64,000 nucleotides of DNA from Purshia tridentata (Eukaryota; Streptophyta; Magnoliopsida; Rosales; Rosaceae): positions 31,011 through 95,010 of the forward strand of contig QANT01001660.1 of the NCBI GenBank assembly GCA_003254885.1. Direction: 5' to 3'. A program made the position numbers and the translations under genes. How positions within the stretch are numbered: position 1 is the stretch's first letter; every line of letters starts with the position of its first letter. Below the pieces are notes generated by a model. That model was not told the DNA's origin and did no database searches. It worked only from the letters and a program-made list of their open reading frames with translations. Below are positions 61,451-64,000 of this stretch, piece by piece.

Positions 61451-62559
61451 TATATATAACAGAATTTCCTTAGATGACATAAATTGTAATGCCTAACTTA
61501 GTCTTAAGTTACATACACAGACACACATACGTATTTACATATAAAAAATGTCTCACCGCAACTACAATTCATTATTTTTTTCATTTGTTCTTTTTGTTGT
61601 TTCAAGAAACAATTTTCTATACATGAGTAATATCTAGAAGCAAATAGCACAAACTGTATTTCTTTCTTCGCAACCAGGATACAGCTAAGTCACTAGGTAT
61701 AGAAGAAGTTAAAAATATTTCATATAACAACGCTCCCTTGAGCAGACCATTCATAGAGCTAGGAATAAGTAATAGGGCAATATCAAAGAACCTAATTGCA
61801 GAAAAACTTTAACAAATATAAAATACCAAAAAGAAAAAGTATAATAGAGAAGTTGTCCTACCGGTTGCTCATGTGATATCGATGCCTTGAGCATACTAGC
61901 AACATTTGCTCCACTCTGCTGTATCTCCCAACATCGCACCTAAATACAGGCATATCAGCATTCATTCCTAAATCCTAATAATCCTCTGTTTGGTTGCCAG
62001 GTAAAAAAATTAAAAATAAAACGCAAATGCCGTATGTGTATCTTACTTAGGTTACCACAAATTACACAAACGTGTTGTTGCCAGGTAAAAAAATTAAAAA
62101 TAAAACGCAAATGCCGTATGTGTATCTTACTTAGGTTACCACAAATTACACAAACATGTTGTTGCCAATAAATAAATGTTAACCTCATGTATTATACCAT
62201 ATGTTCAATAACATTACCACAAAATTCAATTTAATCCTCTACAAATGACTTTCCAAGCAATATATACATGATAAAAAAACAAAAAAATTAAAAAAATTAA
62301 AAACACGAAGATGAATCGAGACCTGGTTGTCCCAGGAGGTGGCGACCAGAATGTTGGCTTTGGGACTGAAACTGAGGCTTGAAACGGAGTCGCTTGGAGG
62401 TTGAGTAACCTATTAAAATTAAATGAAACTAAATTAATCAAGAACATAAGCACAATCAAAAAACAAAAAACCGAAAAACAAAAAAACAAAAAGCAAAACT
62501 GAAATTGAAATGGAATTTACCTCAAAGGACCTGTTTGGATTTGGATTGGACGCTGCCAT
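57358..62559 (-). CDS. RAE1: RAE1/Gle2-type mRNA export factor (WD40), 11 exons, 343 aa
   Basis: Exons from 5' to 3' (- strand): 62521-62559, 62323-62409, 61862-61939, 61149-61342, 60675-60816, 60301-60381, 59334-59462, 58258-58335, 57878-57949, 57487-57567, 57358-57408. All are GT-AG and in phase; only exons 4 and 5 share a split codon (AA|G). The protein starts MAASNPNPNRSFEVTQPPSD and shows WD-repeat landmarks: LVATSWDNQVRCWEI, AVFSGGCDKQVKMW, LLVTGSWDKTMKYWDTR, MVVGTADRNLIVFNL, GRVGVHHLDD, FSTAGSDGSFNFWDKDNK and FNHDGSIFAYSSCYDWSRG. The end is ESEVKSKPRVATGGRK. This matches plant RAE1, a beta-propeller at nuclear pores that pairs with Nup98 and serves mRNA export; plant RAE1 also acts in spindle assembly and ubiquitin ligase contexts. 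Length is normal. One N follows the stop. Confidence 0.96.
57845..57872. repeat. (GA)n microsatellite abutting a RAE1 splice donor
   Basis: The GA run on the + strand is a CT run in the RAE1 transcript. It begins right after the donor GTAACT of exon 9 (intron starts at 57877). A smaller GA tract lies at 58144-58168 in the preceding intron. Confidence 0.9.
61994..62168. repeat. 84-bp tandem duplication in RAE1 intron 2
   Basis: Two nearly identical units start TTGCCAGGTAAAAAAATT at 61994 and 62078. A third truncated start (TTGCCAATAAA) lies at 62162. Confidence 0.88.
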
Positions 62560-63023
62560 GAGAACTCAAGGTTGAAGAAGCTGCACTCAAAGTGTACGGC
62601 GACAATGGCTAGCTGATTACTAAATGATTTAATTTCTACATTGCGAAGAAAATAAAGAAATTAAACATTAATCGTTTGTTTAAAGAAGTAAACTGAATGT
62701 GAGAGAGAGAGAGAGAGCTCTACCTTGGGAGAAGGTGAAGAACACTAAACTGTCACAGAGAGAGGGAGAAGAGTAGAGTATATAAATAAATGGAGGGAAT
62801 GTGGGAGCAGAGCGAGGGCAAAGTTACGGTCTTAGCTTAGGTCTTACGAGTTACGGCCTGCTACTCAGCTTTACTCTTACGGACAAATTGCATTGTGTGT
62901 GGGGCACTTGCGTTTTTCAAATTGCATTGTGTCTTTTTAAAGTTAAAGTTTTCTATTTTGTCTCTCAAATTTTACTAATGACTCCAATAAGGCAATTTTG
63001 ATCAACTCTATCCATTAGACAAA
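62560..63023. other. RAE1 promoter/5' leader side
   Basis: A GA-rich tract (62700-62716) lies in the probable leader. A TATATAAATA at 62779-62788 reads best on the + strand, although its complement TATTTATATA could serve RAE1. No gene to the right was recognised. Confidence 0.4.
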
Positions 63024-63695
63024 TTTTTATCTTAACATTTGCTTGACTTTTGACCTATTAAACATTCACCAAATTCATCAATCTCATACCCATTTTGAAG
63101 CTATGCATCTCTTTTTTATAACCATACAAAAATAACTCAAAATGGAGTTCTAGAACTCTAGATAAGGGATGAAGTTAACAAAAATTGCACTATGAGTAAG
63201 GATGGCAACGAGGCGGTTTGTTTTCCCTAATCCGCCCCAATTCCTTGGGTGCTTAAACAAGGATTCCCTGCCCTTGCCCGGGAATGGCTCCCCAAATCCC
63301 TATTCATGTTATTCAAGTCAAGTCAAGTCATGTCATACCAATAAGTAATTTACAGATACAGTGAACATGTATGTATCACATAATGTACCACATATTTCGA
63401 AGGTCAATACACGAGGTATGCTTTTCAAAAGGCTATTTATTATTTTTTCCTTTTAAAATATATTTCTTTTTTCACTTTGTCCCTTAAAACTTAAATACTC
63501 CCACTTTACTCCTTGAACTTTACACTTTCATCTAAACCCTCAACTCCATCTATTATCTGGAGTTCTAGAGCTTGTTTTGAGTGGTTTTTATATAGTTATA
63601 AAAAGGAGATTCATAGCTTCAAAATGAGTATAAGATTGCTGATTTTGATAGAGGTTTAATGAGTCAAAAGTCGAGCCAAAAGTTGAGATAAAAAC
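63024..63695. mobile_element. Inverted-repeat element with about 142-bp arms
   Basis: The left arm (63024-63165) and right arm (63553-63695) are inverted copies sharing TTTTGAAGCTATG, GACTTTTGAC, ATTAAAC, GAGTTCTAGA and CTAGATAA-type blocks. The spacer contains a GC-rich AGGATGGCAACGAGGCGG segment (63198-63215) and GTCAA repeats near 63317-63330. Outer CACTTTGCC/TTTGTCTC stretches may extend the arms. No target duplication was resolved. Confidence 0.7.
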
Positions 63696-64000
63696 TGGAC
63701 AAATAAATAAAGTTGAGTTTAGGGGGCAAAGTGAGAAGATTTACCCTTGTGATACATAGTTAGGGGGCAAAGTGAGAGAATTTAACTTTTAGGAGGCAAA
63801 GTGAAAAAAGAAGTATGTTTCAAGGGGTAAAAACAATAAAAAGCCCTTTTCAAAATCCCACCAAATGTACCACATAATGCACAAAGGACTAGGTTTATGA
63901 TTTAGGGGTATTAAGCTTTTAGGTTTAGGGCTTATAGGATAGAGTTTAGGATTTAGAGTTGGTTTATAGTTTTTGGGAGGAGGAGGAGGAGGAGGGGGAG

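Noticed and set aside
1-64000. CRISPR array, operon or phage-like system
   Set aside because: All genes are intron-bearing plant genes. The tandem repeats have no spacer-repeat layout and no associated nuclease genes.

Overview
The window is plant nuclear DNA, almost certainly from a woody or herbaceous eudicot. It is AT-rich, the genes are sparse and split by GT-AG introns, and the proteins belong to plant families: WAT1/EamA transporter, GT-2-type trihelix factor, B3 domain, plant RAE1 and BolA2. The intergenic space is full of plant transposable elements. I cannot name the species from sequence alone. Four isolated N bases (10351, 14559, 57357, 59293) mark unresolved positions.

Layout, left to right. 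A decayed Ty3/gypsy body lies at 0.4-2.05 kb and a long-TIR MITE at 3.18-3.70 kb. Then come a seven-exon WAT1-related transporter gene (+, 4.44-8.64 kb), a two-exon gene for an acidic protein with an MGGC acylation motif (-, 11.23-13.75 kb), and a repeat-rich gap with a CACTA-like element. Next is a two-exon secreted citrate-binding/alginate-lyase-2-like protein (+, 18.19-19.13 kb), followed by foldback and GGGCC-rich repeats to 23 kb. A seven-exon C-terminal J-domain protein (+, 24.21-33.48 kb) carries three separate transposon insertions with recognisable target-site duplications in its introns. A single-exon membrane protein of unknown function (-, 35.26-35.84 kb) is next, then a B3-domain relic that lacks an ATG (+, 37.88-38.21 kb). 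A rearranged LINE with duplicated flanks occupies 39.6-44.4 kb. The remaining genes are a GT-2-type trihelix transcription factor (-, 44.86-46.95 kb), a three-exon BolA2 gene (+, 53.13-56.15 kb) and an eleven-exon RAE1 gene (-, 57.36-62.56 kb). A possible Helitron, a TTA-flanked MITE and a hairpin minisatellite fill 48.6-51.8 kb. A further inverted-repeat element lies near the right edge.

The genes do not form a pathway. They are independent eukaryotic loci on both strands: transport, membrane-anchored signalling, a secreted ligand-binding protein, a co-chaperone, transcription, iron-sulfur/glutaredoxin partnering, and mRNA export. Exon boundaries were assigned by joining reading frames across GT-AG sites and checking phase arithmetic. 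All reconstructed CDS lengths are multiples of three.

I found no evidence of a novel multi-gene system. The most unusual signals are: (1) a roughly 0.45-kb array of about nine short hairpin units at 51.3-51.75 kb; (2) a repeat family built on a CGAAATTT core, present both in an element inside a duplicated segment at 42.8-44.25 kb and immediately after the RAE1 stop codon; (3) three intronic insertions with target duplications in the J-protein gene; and (4) a B3 gene whose probable start codon is now TTG behind an intact TATA box.
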